The notes under the pieces: generated by a model
Told to the model about the DNA's origin: nothing
What the model saw: only the letters and a program-made list of their open reading frames with translations
Databases searched by the model: none
Program-made: the position numbers and the translations under genes
Origin: an uncultured Oribacterium sp.
GTDB lineage: Bacteria > Bacillota > Clostridia > Lachnospirales > Lachnospiraceae
NCBI GenBank assembly: GCA_900772695.1
Contig: CAAGRO010000271.1
Span: 1-11,549 of the forward strand
Direction of reading: 5' to 3'
Length of the DNA stretch: 11,549 nucleotides
In this document: positions 1 to 6,724 of the stretch, piece by piece
Layout: every line of letters starts with the position of its first letter
Position numbering within the stretch: position 1 is the first letter of the stretch

Positions 1-2
1 GG

Positions 3-767
3 GCAGCCACAGATCCGGAGGAAACGACCAGTGCGGAGCCGACGAAGCCGCGCGCCTATACGGCGAAGCAGCTGCTGGCGCAGATCCACGACGTGACGGA
101 CGACAGCATTGCCGACTACCTCTATGCGGATTTCGACGGGGACGGCGTGCGTGATCTCGTCGCGCTCAGCCTGCACTGTACGCCGCCGAAGGAGACGACG
201 GCGAGCGACTGGAGTGCGATCTATGACGCGCCGGATGGAAGCGGGGACAGTGGCGACGCGATGCGCTTCGGCAGCGGCACCGACTATACGCTCAGCTGGT
301 GGTTTGCGAACGGCGAGCAGGTTTATACCTTCGACAGCATGCGTGCCCCGGTGGTGACCGGCGCGAAGCTCATGACGCTCGAGAGTGATGCGGGACTTCA
401 GCTTGCGGCGACGGTCTACTGGAAAGATGACGGCACAACGGCGGGGAGTGCAGCCTCCGGGACTTCACTTTTCTCCGGAACCCACAGCGCGGCAGCCTAT
501 GCGGCAGACGCCGGTGCGAATCAAGGTGGACTCAGTGCCACCCGGCAGACCGACAGCACCAGTCTCATCTACCGTTTCGATGGCAGTGGCGCGACAGAGC
601 TCTTCCGCGAGGACGGCTACCGCCTCTCGAACCCGGGCGCGAACCGCGTTGGTTTCTCCGGCGTTCACTACACGAAAGGTGACGACGGCAGCCTGAACGA
701 AAGCTGCGCGTACGGCACACTCCGCTACAACACCGCGGACGACAGCTACCAGGAATATTCATTTTGA
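3..767 (+). CDS. C-terminal part of an acidic, probably extracellular protein (5' end outside window)
   Basis: The reading frame is open from base 3 with no start that must be used, so the gene begins upstream; a GTG at 93 is possible but the same frame continues before it. About 254 residues are visible. A short Thr/Glu/Pro-rich stretch near residues 5-16 looks like a linker. It is followed by a D-x-D-G-D-G-x-x-D loop (YADFDGDGVRDL, encoded around 124-159), the pattern of Ca2+-binding EF-hand-like or FG-GAP/VCBS loops. The rest is rich in Asp, Gly, Ser, Thr and Tyr with many aromatic beta-strand-like segments, typical of secreted or cell-wall-linked beta domains. I do not recognise the family and no catalytic motif is evident. 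The gene is followed by a hairpin-rich region and a terminator, so it ends its transcription unit. Confidence 0.7.
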   Translation, partial: AATDPEETTSAEPTKPRAYTAKQLLAQIHDVTDDSIADYLYADFDGDGVRDLVALSLHCTPPKETTASDWSAIYDAPDGSGDSGDAMRFGSGTDYTLSWWFANGEQVYTFDSMRAPVVTGAKLMTLESDAGLQLAATVYWKDDGTTAGSAASGTSLFSGTHSAAAYAADAGANQGGLSATRQTDSTSLIYRFDGSGATELFREDGYRLSNPGANRVGFSGVHYTKGDDGSLNESCAYGTLRYNTADDSYQEYSF

Positions 768-778
768 TGGGAAACCCT

Positions 779-868
779 CGCCTATAACTCGCTTGCGAGT
801 TTAGGCGGGGTGGTTCACTTCGTGAGAAAATATCATCACCATTCCGCCAGGGCGATGGTTCAGCCCTG
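779..868. other. Hairpin-rich intergenic segment downstream of the first gene
   Basis: Three inverted repeats sit in series. CGCCTATAACTCGC (779-792) pairs with GCGAGTTTAGGCG (795-807) with a one-base bulge. GGCGGGGTGGT (804-814) pairs imperfectly with ACCATTCCGCC (838-848) and encloses a small TCAC/GTGA stem. CAGGGC (848-853) pairs exactly with GCCCTG (863-868). No T-run follows the first hairpins, so they are not simple terminators. The segment could be a structured 3' UTR, a REP-like element or a small RNA. Arms of the first and second structures overlap, so they may be alternative folds. Confidence 0.45.
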
Positions 869-889
869 TCGGATACTATACGAATTTTA

Positions 890-920
890 AGAGATGCCTT
901 TGCCGGGCATCTCTTTTTTT
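890..920 (+). terminator. Rho-independent terminator
   Basis: AGAGATGCC (890-898) and GGCATCTCT (906-914) form a perfect 9-bp stem with a 7-nt loop, followed directly by a run of T to base 920. It ends the transcription unit of the first gene and separates it from the promoter region of the next cluster. Confidence 0.9.
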
Positions 921-1080
921 GATTTTTTATGGGGGCAGCCCCTTGGAAATTCTTAAGATGGTGGTTTGTAGCCTTAATCTCACGGTTTGTATATAATTTC
1001 ACGAAAAGAAAAAATAATGTACAATTTTACGCAAGAAATTAGTACAGAGCAAAAGAATTATCATATATGCAACATAAGTA

Positions 1081-1108
1081 TTGCTTTTCGGGAAAGTTGT
1101 GTTAAGAT
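1081..1108 (+). promoter_or_regulatory. Predicted sigma-70-type promoter of the catabolic cluster
   Basis: TTGCTT (1081-1086) and TAAGAT (1103-1108) are separated by 16 bp inside an AT-rich block that lies between the upstream terminator and the first gene of the cluster. Transcription would start near 1115 and give a leader of about 180 nt. The rest of 921-1080 is AT-rich; a TATAAT-like hexamer at 992-997 has no good -35 partner. This is read by eye against the consensus. Confidence 0.5.
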
Positions 1109-1111
1109 ACA

Positions 1112-1131
1112 GTTAATGATAGTTTATTAAC
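1112..1131. promoter_or_regulatory. Inverted repeat at the predicted start site, candidate operator
   Basis: GTTAAT (1112-1117) and ATTAAC (1126-1131) form a perfect 6-bp inverted repeat with an 8-bp spacer, immediately downstream of the predicted -10 box. The 20-bp span and its position fit a repressor site. The cognate regulator is unknown; the XRE-cupin gene at 8373-8984 is one candidate, by inference only. Confidence 0.35.
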
Positions 1132-1202
1132 AATGTCAGAACGAAAATGAATTCCGGAAAATTTTCGAGAGCATCGTGAAACTGTCAAGGGGGAACGTGA
1201 AA

Positions 1203-1274
1203 ATGAACCAGAGTGTCTTTTATCGCGAGAAAGATACGTGGTGGGCGAGCGCAGCTGGCCCGGAAAAAAGATGA
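1203..1274 (+). CDS. Putative 23-aa leader peptide with tandem Trp codons
   Basis: ATG at 1203 is preceded by a good ribosome binding site, AAGGGGG (1187-1193), at 9-nt spacing. The frame encodes 23 residues and ends at TGA 1272-1274. Codons 13 and 14 are two consecutive TGG (1239-1244). The stop lies 4 nt before the AGGAGG of the next gene, so a ribosome finishing here would cover that site. A small hairpin, GGGC (1243-1246) with GCCC (1258-1261) and an inner AGC/GCT pair, starts on the second Trp codon. This arrangement resembles attenuation leader peptides or a translationally coupled upstream ORF. It overlaps, in another frame, a possible GTG-started extension of the next gene, and it argues against that extension. 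It may also be fortuitous. Confidence 0.4.
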   Translation: MNQSVFYREKDTWWASAAGPEKR

Positions 1275-1293
1275 CTTTAGGAGGGCATTTTAC

Positions 1294-2484
1294 ATGTCAA
1301 ATCAGAAAGAAAACAAGAAGCCTGGATATGGCGTTGAAACCTTTGTGTTCCTGATCGTGCTGATCGGTTCGCTCTGTATCCTGGGAAATATCATGGGCGT
1401 AGGTCCTATGTTCAAGACCATCATGCAGACCGCGTACCATCTCTTACTTGAGACAGTTCTCTACATCGTATCTGTCTGCTGTATCATGGGTGCCGTCGGC
1501 ACACTGATGTCCGAGTTCGGTGTTGTTGCACTCGCTGAGAAGGTTCTTTCTCCGCTGATGCGTCCGCTCTTCGGCTTACCTGGCGCCGCTTCTCTGGGCG
1601 TCGTTACCACCTTCTTATCCGACAACCCTGCAGCCGTCGCACTCGCAGAGGATACGAAGACCGCACCTTACTTCAAGAAGTATCAGGTGCCTGCACTCTG
1701 TAACCTCGGTACTACCTTCGGAATGGGTATCATCGTTACCGCGTTTATGATCGGTCTCGGCAGTGAGTACGTTCCGGCCGTCGGTGTCGGCCTCGTGGCC
1801 ACTCTGGTCGGCGGTATCGTCAGCACACGTCTTTTCCTCTCGATGTCGAAGCGTCACTACATCAAGGAAGGCACCTGGGAGGAGATGCAGCAGCAGGCAG
1901 AGCCGCTCATGAAGGAGGGCGCACCGGCTGCAAAGGCAGAAGCGGAGGAAGTCAAGGAAAAGAAGTCTGTATTCGCACGTGCGATGGATGCAATGCTGGA
2001 GGGCGGAAAGCTCGGATGGCAGATCGGTTTCGCAACGACACCGGGCGTTCTCTGTATCTGTACGCTGATCATGATCCTGACCTTCGGACCTGGCTCCGTC
2101 GATGGCGTTGCCGCTTATACCGGCGCAGCGTATGAGGGTGTCGCGGTTCTTCCGAAGCTCGGAAATCTGATCGCACCGGTTACGAATCTTCTGTTCGGAT
2201 TCAAGGATGGCGCAGCCATCGCATTCCCGATCACAGCACTCGGTGCGGTAGGTGCGGCGATGGGTATGACCCCGGCACTCATCGAGAGTGGTGCCGTCGG
2301 CCCGAACGAGATCGCGGTATACACGGCGATCGGCGTTACCTGGAGTGGATACCTCAGCACACATATCTCCATCATGGATGCACTGCATGCCAGAAAGCTG
2401 ATCCCACAGGCCCTGATTTCACACACCATCGCTGGTATCGCTGCGGGTGTTTTCGCACATTACCTGTTCATGGTGGTCGGTTAA
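1294..2484 (+). CDS. Gate (nucleoside recognition)-domain integral membrane protein, putative transporter
   Basis: A 396-residue, mostly hydrophobic protein. The start at 1294 is chosen because AGGAGGG (1279-1285) sits 8 nt upstream and the protein then opens with a polar N-terminus before the first membrane segment (residues about 14-33). Further hydrophobic segments lie near 47-72, 134-180, 246-266, 307-330 and 371-394. A conserved-looking FLSDNPAAVALAED block is at 108-120. A charged Glu/Lys/Ala-rich loop (about 188-235) splits the protein into two halves, each resembling a Gate domain as in the nucleoside-recognition/SpmA-SpmB/YjiH-type families. Such proteins are thought to act in membrane transport, but substrates are mostly unproven. 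As first gene of a cluster with racemase and oxidoreductase genes it may move the substrate or a product. Arg codons are mostly CGT, suggesting strong expression. Family assignment is fairly sure; function is not. Confidence 0.75.
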   Translation: MSNQKENKKPGYGVETFVFLIVLIGSLCILGNIMGVGPMFKTIMQTAYHLLLETVLYIVSVCCIMGAVGTLMSEFGVVALAEKVLSPLMRPLFGLPGAASLGVVTTFLSDNPAAVALAEDTKTAPYFKKYQVPALCNLGTTFGMGIIVTAFMIGLGSEYVPAVGVGLVATLVGGIVSTRLFLSMSKRHYIKEGTWEEMQQQAEPLMKEGAPAAKAEAEEVKEKKSVFARAMDAMLEGGKLGWQIGFATTPGVLCICTLIMILTFGPGSVDGVAAYTGAAYEGVAVLPKLGNLIAPVTNLLFGFKDGAAIAFPITALGAVGAAMGMTPALIESGAVGPNEIAVYTAIGVTWSGYLSTHISIMDALHARKLIPQALISHTIAGIAAGVFAHYLFMVVG

Positions 2485-2534
2485 AACGAATTTTTAAGCA
2501 CTTATCTATCATTTACATGTCATAGGAGGACATC

Positions 2535-3539
2535 ATGAGAAGTGTTCGTAACATTTACACAGTCGAGTCGCACACCATGGGTGAGCCGTTACGTCTCGTT
2601 GTCGGCGGCTTCCCGAACCTCGTGGGAAAGACCATCCCGGAGAAGAGAGAGTACTTCGTCGAGCATTATGACCATCTTCGTAAGGCCATCATGCTGGAGC
2701 CGCGTGGACACAAGGACATGTTCGGTGCCATCCTGACCCAGCCGACGATGCCGGAAGCAGATATCGGCGTCATCTTCATGCATGGTGAGGGCTTCCATAA
2801 CATGTGCGGCCACGGCACCATCGCGACCAACACCATCCTGGTAGAGACCGGCATGGTCGAGGTACAGGAGCCGGTGACCACCATCAAGATGGAAGCACCA
2901 GCCGGCCTCGTCACCGTACACGTAAACGTAGAGCAGGGCAGAGCGAAGAGCGTTTCCTTCGAGAACGTTCCGGCATTCTTTTATAAGGAAGGTGCAGAGG
3001 TCGATGTACCTGGCTACGGTAAGCTGAAGATCGACGTTTCCTTCGGCGGCAGCTTCTTCGCGATCATCGATGCGAAGCAGCTCGGCATCGACATCTGCCC
3101 GGAGAATTCCTCGAAGCTGGTAGACGCTGGTATGGCGATCATCCATGCAGCGAACGAGCAGATCCAGGTACAGCATCCGGAGCTCGAGCATATCAAGACC
3201 ATCGATCTCTGTGAGATCTACGGACCGGCGAAGTCCGACGATGCAGACATGCAGAACATCACCGTATTTGACGGTCAGATCGACCGTTCTCCATGCGGTA
3301 CCGGAACCAGTGCGAAGGTGGCGACCCTCTGGGCGAAGGGCGAGCTCCAGATCGGTGAGGAGTTCGTATACGAGAGCGTCATCAACACCAAGTTCATCGG
3401 TAAGGCACTTCGTGAAACACAGGTCGGTCCATATAAGGCGATCATCCCGGAGATCACCGGAAGTGCCTATATCACAGGTCACAGTCAGTTCTTCATCGAT
3501 GAGAACGACCCTGTAAAGTACGGCTTCTCATTACAGTAA
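2535..3539 (+). CDS. Proline racemase-family enzyme (proline racemase or hydroxyproline 2-epimerase)
   Basis: A 334-residue protein of normal family length, with AGGAGG (2524-2529) 5 nt before the ATG. The family catalyses C-alpha epimerisation of proline or hydroxyproline by a two-base thiol mechanism without cofactor. Both catalytic cysteines are visible: Cys91 in MCGHGTIA and Cys254 in DRSPCGTGTSAK. This excludes the trans-3-hydroxyproline dehydratase branch, in which the second Cys is replaced by Thr. SHTMGEPLR near the N-terminus, AIMLEPRGHKDMFG (51-64) and ITGSAYITG (307-315) are family blocks and resemble clostridial PrdF closely. No D-proline reductase (prdA/prdB) gene is present in the window, so the usual Stickland context is missing here. 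Neighbours encode an imine-type oxidoreductase, a tautomerase and an IlvD-like protein. Proline versus 4-hydroxyproline cannot be decided from sequence alone. Confidence 0.88.
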   Translation: MRSVRNIYTVESHTMGEPLRLVVGGFPNLVGKTIPEKREYFVEHYDHLRKAIMLEPRGHKDMFGAILTQPTMPEADIGVIFMHGEGFHNMCGHGTIATNTILVETGMVEVQEPVTTIKMEAPAGLVTVHVNVEQGRAKSVSFENVPAFFYKEGAEVDVPGYGKLKIDVSFGGSFFAIIDAKQLGIDICPENSSKLVDAGMAIIHAANEQIQVQHPELEHIKTIDLCEIYGPAKSDDADMQNITVFDGQIDRSPCGTGTSAKVATLWAKGELQIGEEFVYESVINTKFIGKALRETQVGPYKAIIPEITGSAYITGHSQFFIDENDPVKYGFSLQ

Positions 3540-3575
3540 GCTGCAGAAACGTCAGCTGGAAAGGAATTTTGTCTT

Positions 3576-4562
3576 ATGCTGTTACTTAATCGCGCAGACA
3601 TCCACAGTGTTTTCACCATGAAGGATTCCATTGAGGCTGTCAAGCAGGCCTTCATGCTCTACTCACAAGGCAAGAGCGAGGTTCCTTTAAGAACGAATAT
3701 TCAGGCGCCGAAGCATAACGGTACACTTCTGTTTATGCCGGCTTATGTCGAAGAGATGGATGCGGCTTCCCTGAAGATCGTCAATATCTTCCCGGATAAC
3801 TTCAAGGCTGGTCTTCCGACGGCTCCGGCACAGGTGGTGCTGATCGATGCATCCACCGGTATCGTATCCGCTGTTCTGGATGGTACCTATGTGACCCAGC
3901 TTCGCACCGGCGCCGCTTCCGGCGCAGCCTTCAGTGCACTGGCACGCAAGGATGCGAAGGTGGGGGCCCTCATCGGAACCGGCGGACAGGCCGCGACCCA
4001 GCTCGAGGCGATGCTCTGTGCACGTGATCTCGAGACTGTAAAGATCTACGATGTGGATCCTGCCCGTTTGAATGCTTTCGTCGAGCGTATGCGTGGCGAG
4101 CTCGCTTCCTATGGTGCAGAGCTCGTCGCCGCTGCTTCCTCGGATGAAGCAGTCGAGGGTGCAGACATCCTCGTGACGATGACCCCTTCTCTGAAGCCGG
4201 TATTTAATGCAGAGAAGGTGAAGGCCGGCTGTACCATCAGCTGTGTCGGCGCATATCAGCCACACATGCAGGAGATGGATCCGGCGATCCTGCCACGTGC
4301 ATCGAAGATCTACTTCGATTCTCAGTCCGCAGTTCTCTCCGAGTCGGGTGATATCCTGAAGCCACTCGCCGATGGTACCATCACCGAGGCGGATTTCACC
4401 GGTGAGCTCGGAAACGTACTCCTCGGAAATCTGGTTGGCCGTGAAAACGATGAGGAGATCATCGTCTTCGAGACCGTCGGGATCGGTACACAGGATCTGA
4501 TGGCGGCGAAGGCGATCTACGACGCGGCTGTCGCTGCCGGTGTCGGCACACAGTGGGAGTGA
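3576..4562 (+). CDS. Ornithine cyclodeaminase/mu-crystallin-family NAD(P)-dependent oxidoreductase
   Basis: A 328-residue protein of typical family length; AAAGGA (3560-3565) lies 10 nt before the ATG. The N-terminal part carries SLKIVN (65-70), whose Lys matches the substrate-contacting Lys of the family, and QLRTGAASG (108-116), whose Arg binds the substrate carboxylate. The Rossmann loop is GTGGQA (134-139). At 225-235 the sequence reads GAYQPHMQEMD, where true ornithine cyclodeaminases have GGDCPGK with a catalytic Asp. That Asp is absent, so cyclodeamination of ornithine is unlikely. Reduction of a cyclic ketimine such as delta1-pyrroline-2-carboxylate, or an alanine dehydrogenase-like reaction, fits better; such reductases are known partners of proline racemase-family enzymes in hydroxyproline catabolism. 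Its stop is 5 nt before the next start, implying translational coupling. Confidence 0.85.
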   Translation: MLLLNRADIHSVFTMKDSIEAVKQAFMLYSQGKSEVPLRTNIQAPKHNGTLLFMPAYVEEMDAASLKIVNIFPDNFKAGLPTAPAQVVLIDASTGIVSAVLDGTYVTQLRTGAASGAAFSALARKDAKVGALIGTGGQAATQLEAMLCARDLETVKIYDVDPARLNAFVERMRGELASYGAELVAAASSDEAVEGADILVTMTPSLKPVFNAEKVKAGCTISCVGAYQPHMQEMDPAILPRASKIYFDSQSAVLSESGDILKPLADGTITEADFTGELGNVLLGNLVGRENDEEIIVFETVGIGTQDLMAAKAIYDAAVAAGVGTQWE

Positions 4563-4567
4563 TCGAG

Positions 4568-4786
4568 ATGCCACATATTTCCGTTATGCTTTATCCTGGT
4601 CGTAGTCCGGAGGCGAAGCTCGAGATGGCTGAAAAGCTGCGGAGCTGCCTGATGGAGACGGCCGGATGGAAGGCCGGCGACATTTCCGTTTCATTCGAAG
4701 GAATCGAAGCCGAGCATTTCGCAGAAGAGGTGCATAAGAAGGTCCGCGCGGAGGACCTCGTGCTGACCTCGGATTACATCAAATAA
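4568..4786 (+). CDS. 4-oxalocrotonate tautomerase-family protein (PptA-like)
   Basis: A 72-residue protein. The ATG at 4568 is chosen over an upstream in-frame GTG because it puts Pro directly after Met, and Pro-1, exposed by Met removal, is the catalytic base of this superfamily. GGGAG (4555-4559), inside the end of the previous gene, serves as ribosome binding site with 8-nt spacing. Numbered from Pro-1, Arg11 is in place (YPGRSPEAK), as in 4-oxalocrotonate tautomerase. The pattern MPHI, YPGR, a helix, then an ISVSFEGIE strand fits the short PptA-like branch, usually hexameric or dimeric. The family moves protons between keto/enol or imine/enamine forms. Next to a ketimine-type oxidoreductase and a dehydratase-like protein it could process an enol or enamine intermediate; this is inference. 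Confidence 0.8.
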   Translation: MPHISVMLYPGRSPEAKLEMAEKLRSCLMETAGWKAGDISVSFEGIEAEHFAEEVHKKVRAEDLVLTSDYIK

Positions 4787-4818
4787 AATACAGATTTATA
4801 TAAAAAGGAGAAATAAAG

Positions 4819-6483
4819 ATGAGTCAATATCCTGAGTTCTGGACCAGTGCAAGTGGTGCTCACCGCCGTGTTATGTTAAAGGCTGCCGGCTACGGTGATA
4901 AGGACATCCGTACCAAGCCGCATATCGGTGTACCTAACTCTTTCCAGGAGGGTTCTCCGGGAACAGCACACCTTCGTCAGATCGCGGAGGCTGTAAAGCA
5001 GGGGATCTGGGCAGCCGGTGGTATCCCGGTAGAGTTCGGCATCCCGGCAACCTGCGGAAACATCCCGAACGGTGTCGAGGAGATGAAGTACGAGCAGGTG
5101 ATGCGTGATATCGTCTGCATGTCCGTCGAGGCAGTCAGCAAGGTACATCAGTTTGACGGTATCTGTATGATTGCTTCCTGCGATAACATCATCGCCGGTT
5201 GCTACCAGGCAGCTGCACGTCTCGATATTCCGGCGATGGTCGTGACCGGTGGATGCATGTCCGCCGGCTTCCATGAGGGACGTCAGGTCGTTGAGGCCGA
5301 CGTAGACGTTGCCCGCTTCTCCGGTAAGGGTGATGAGGAGCTCCTCGAGATGGAAGAGTGTGTATGCCCGACCTGCGGTGCATGTCCGTCGATGGGTACC
5401 GCAAACACCATGCAGCTCATGGGTGAGATCTTCAACCTCGTTCTTCCGGGCACCTCCTGCATCCCTGCAGTGGACAGCCTGAAGATCCGTAAGGCAAGAG
5501 AAGCCGGTGAGTACATGGTTGAGATGGTGAAGAAGAACATCCGTCCTTCTCAGCTGATCACGAAGGAGACCCTGATGAACGCCATCATCTTCGATATGGC
5601 GATCGCCGGCTCCACCAACGCACTGCTGCACATTCTGGCGATGGGCTATGAGCTCGGCCTCGATGTCACCATGGCAGATTTCGAGAAGTACGCGAAGGAG
5701 ATCCGCTGCATCGTCGGCGTTATCCCGAGTGGTCCGTATACGATCGTCGACCTCTACCACGCCGGTGGCGCACTCGCGGTTATGAAGATGCTCGAGGGCA
5801 GGATCTTCGGCGATGTTCCGACGATGACCGGCGAGACCTGGGGCGAGTTACTGGCGCGTATCCCTGAGGTGAAGAGCACGAATCTGATCCGCAGCCTGGA
5901 CAACCCGCTGTATGACCTTCCGGGCCTTCAGATCCTTCGTGGAAATCTGGCTCCGAACGGTGCGATCATCCGTCCGACCGGCGTTCCGAAGGAGATGCGT
6001 GTATTCCGTGGTAAGGCGAAGTGCTTCGACAACGACACCAAGGCGTACAATGCCATCATGGCCGGCGAGATCGTTCCTGGCGACGTCATCGTGATGCGTT
6101 ATGAGGGCTGTAAGGGTGCGCCTGGTATGAAGGAGCTGATGCTTTCCAACGATGCACTCGTTGCGAAGGGACTGCATAAGAGCGTAGGTCTCGTAACCGA
6201 TGCCCGCTTCTCCGGCTTCAGCCACGGTGCTCTCGTAGGTCACGTGGATCCGGAGGCATACGATGGCGGTAACATCGCACTCGTTGAGGATGGAGATATC
6301 GTTTCTGTGGATACCATCAAGGGTGTGGTTGAACTCGAGGTTTCCGATGCGGTGCTCGCGGAGCGTCGCGCGAAGTGGGTATGCCCGCCACTCAAGGAGC
6401 AGAAGGGCTGCCTGAACATCTTCGCACGTACATGTCGTCCGGCACACGAAGGCGGAGCGATGCAGCCTTGGGATCTGAAGTAA
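4819..6483 (+). CDS. Divergent IlvD/EDD-family dehydratase-like protein
   Basis: A 554-residue protein, close to the usual IlvD length, with AAGGAG (4805-4810) 8 nt before the ATG. Family landmarks run through the whole chain: PNSFQEGSPGTAHL (39-52), GVEEMKY (85-91), SCDNIIAGC (120-128), CPTCGACPSMGTANTM (183-198), AGSTNALLHILA (263-274), RYEGCKGAPGMKEL (427-440) and TDARFSGFSHG (460-470). Family members eliminate water from 2,3-dihydroxy or sugar acids with an Fe-S cluster and Mg2+. Here the first Fe-S cysteine of the TPCN block is Gly48, while the other two (Cys121, Cys189) remain. The Lys of the CDK block, carbamylated and Mg-binding in characterised members, is Asn123. Glu87, Asp122 and the Ser-containing RFSG loop remain. 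It may therefore have a changed cluster or chemistry. It is unlikely to be the branched-chain biosynthesis IlvD; no ilv genes are nearby. CGT-rich Arg codons suggest high expression. Confidence 0.85.
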   Translation: MSQYPEFWTSASGAHRRVMLKAAGYGDKDIRTKPHIGVPNSFQEGSPGTAHLRQIAEAVKQGIWAAGGIPVEFGIPATCGNIPNGVEEMKYEQVMRDIVCMSVEAVSKVHQFDGICMIASCDNIIAGCYQAAARLDIPAMVVTGGCMSAGFHEGRQVVEADVDVARFSGKGDEELLEMEECVCPTCGACPSMGTANTMQLMGEIFNLVLPGTSCIPAVDSLKIRKAREAGEYMVEMVKKNIRPSQLITKETLMNAIIFDMAIAGSTNALLHILAMGYELGLDVTMADFEKYAKEIRCIVGVIPSGPYTIVDLYHAGGALAVMKMLEGRIFGDVPTMTGETWGELLARIPEVKSTNLIRSLDNPLYDLPGLQILRGNLAPNGAIIRPTGVPKEMRVFRGKAKCFDNDTKAYNAIMAGEIVPGDVIVMRYEGCKGAPGMKELMLSNDALVAKGLHKSVGLVTDARFSGFSHGALVGHVDPEAYDGGNIALVEDGDIVSVDTIKGVVELEVSDAVLAERRAKWVCPPLKEQKGCLNIFARTCRPAHEGGAMQPWDLK

Positions 6484-6554
6484 ACAGATCTGCGAAGTGA
6501 GGATGTAGTGCCGTCGGCATTGCCCACTTCCATATGGATTTCTGAAAATCACAG

Positions 6555-6590
6555 GACCGGTCGGGACCCCCTCGGGTTCGGCCGGTCTTT
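6555..6590 (+). terminator. Rho-independent terminator after the IlvD-like gene
   Basis: The arms GACCGGTCGGGACCC (6555-6569) and GGGTTCGGCCGGTC (6574-6587) form a GC-rich stem with minor mismatches and a 4-nt loop, followed by TTTCTGTCGTTT. It closes the five-gene cluster. A weaker GAAGTG (6494-6499)/CACTTC (6525-6530) stem with an inner TGCCG/CGGCA pair lies just upstream. Confidence 0.75.
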
Positions 6591-6633
6591 CTGTCGTTTA
6601 AAGCGTGTATGCGCTGTCATCTAAGGGGAAAGA

Positions 6634-6695
6634 GGCCCGCATCGGGCCGGACGGAACATAAAAGCGAAGAAAACGAAGGGGCCCGCACGGGACCC
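6634..6695 (+). promoter_or_regulatory. Two related GC-rich hairpins in the symporter leader
   Basis: GGCCCG (6634-6639) pairs with CGGGCC (6643-6648) around CAT. About 44 nt downstream a near copy, GGGGCCCG (6678-6685) with CGGGACCC (6688-6695), forms a second imperfect hairpin. Both share the core GGCCCGCA followed by CGGG, and their arms could also cross-pair. They lie between the upstream terminator and the ribosome binding site at 6711-6717, so they may belong to the 5' leader. No convincing promoter hexamers were seen in 6591-6633. Confidence 0.35.
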
Positions 6696-6724
6696 GGATG
6701 CATATAGAGAAAAGGAGTATATCT

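Noticed and set aside
768..1202. tRNA gene within the hairpin-rich region
   Set aside because: No cloverleaf with T-loop GTTCRA and matching acceptor stem could be built; the structure is stacked hairpins ending in a terminator.
1213..1293. In-frame GTG at 1213 as start of the Gate-domain protein, adding 27 residues
   Set aside because: The added residues are basic and unlike a membrane protein N-terminus, GTG 1213 lacks a well-placed ribosome binding site, and ATG 1294 has AGGAGGG at 8 nt.
1109..1293. T-box or known riboswitch in the cluster leader
   Set aside because: No T-box AGGGTGGNACCGCG-type sequence and no riboswitch core that I recognise; only the leader ORF and short hairpins are visible.
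2535..3539. trans-3-hydroxy-L-proline dehydratase
   Set aside because: That branch has Thr in place of the second catalytic Cys; here both Cys91 and Cys254 are present.
3687..5760. Long reverse-strand open frames opposite the oxidoreductase and IlvD-like genes (3687-4574, 4876-5760)
   Set aside because: They lie fully opposite genes with clear family motifs, have His/Asp/Arg-rich compositions without domains, and lack ribosome binding sites.
4819..6483. Housekeeping dihydroxy-acid dehydratase (ilvD) of valine/isoleucine synthesis
   Set aside because: Key Fe-S and Mg-site residues are changed and no ilvB, ilvC or leu genes are next to it.
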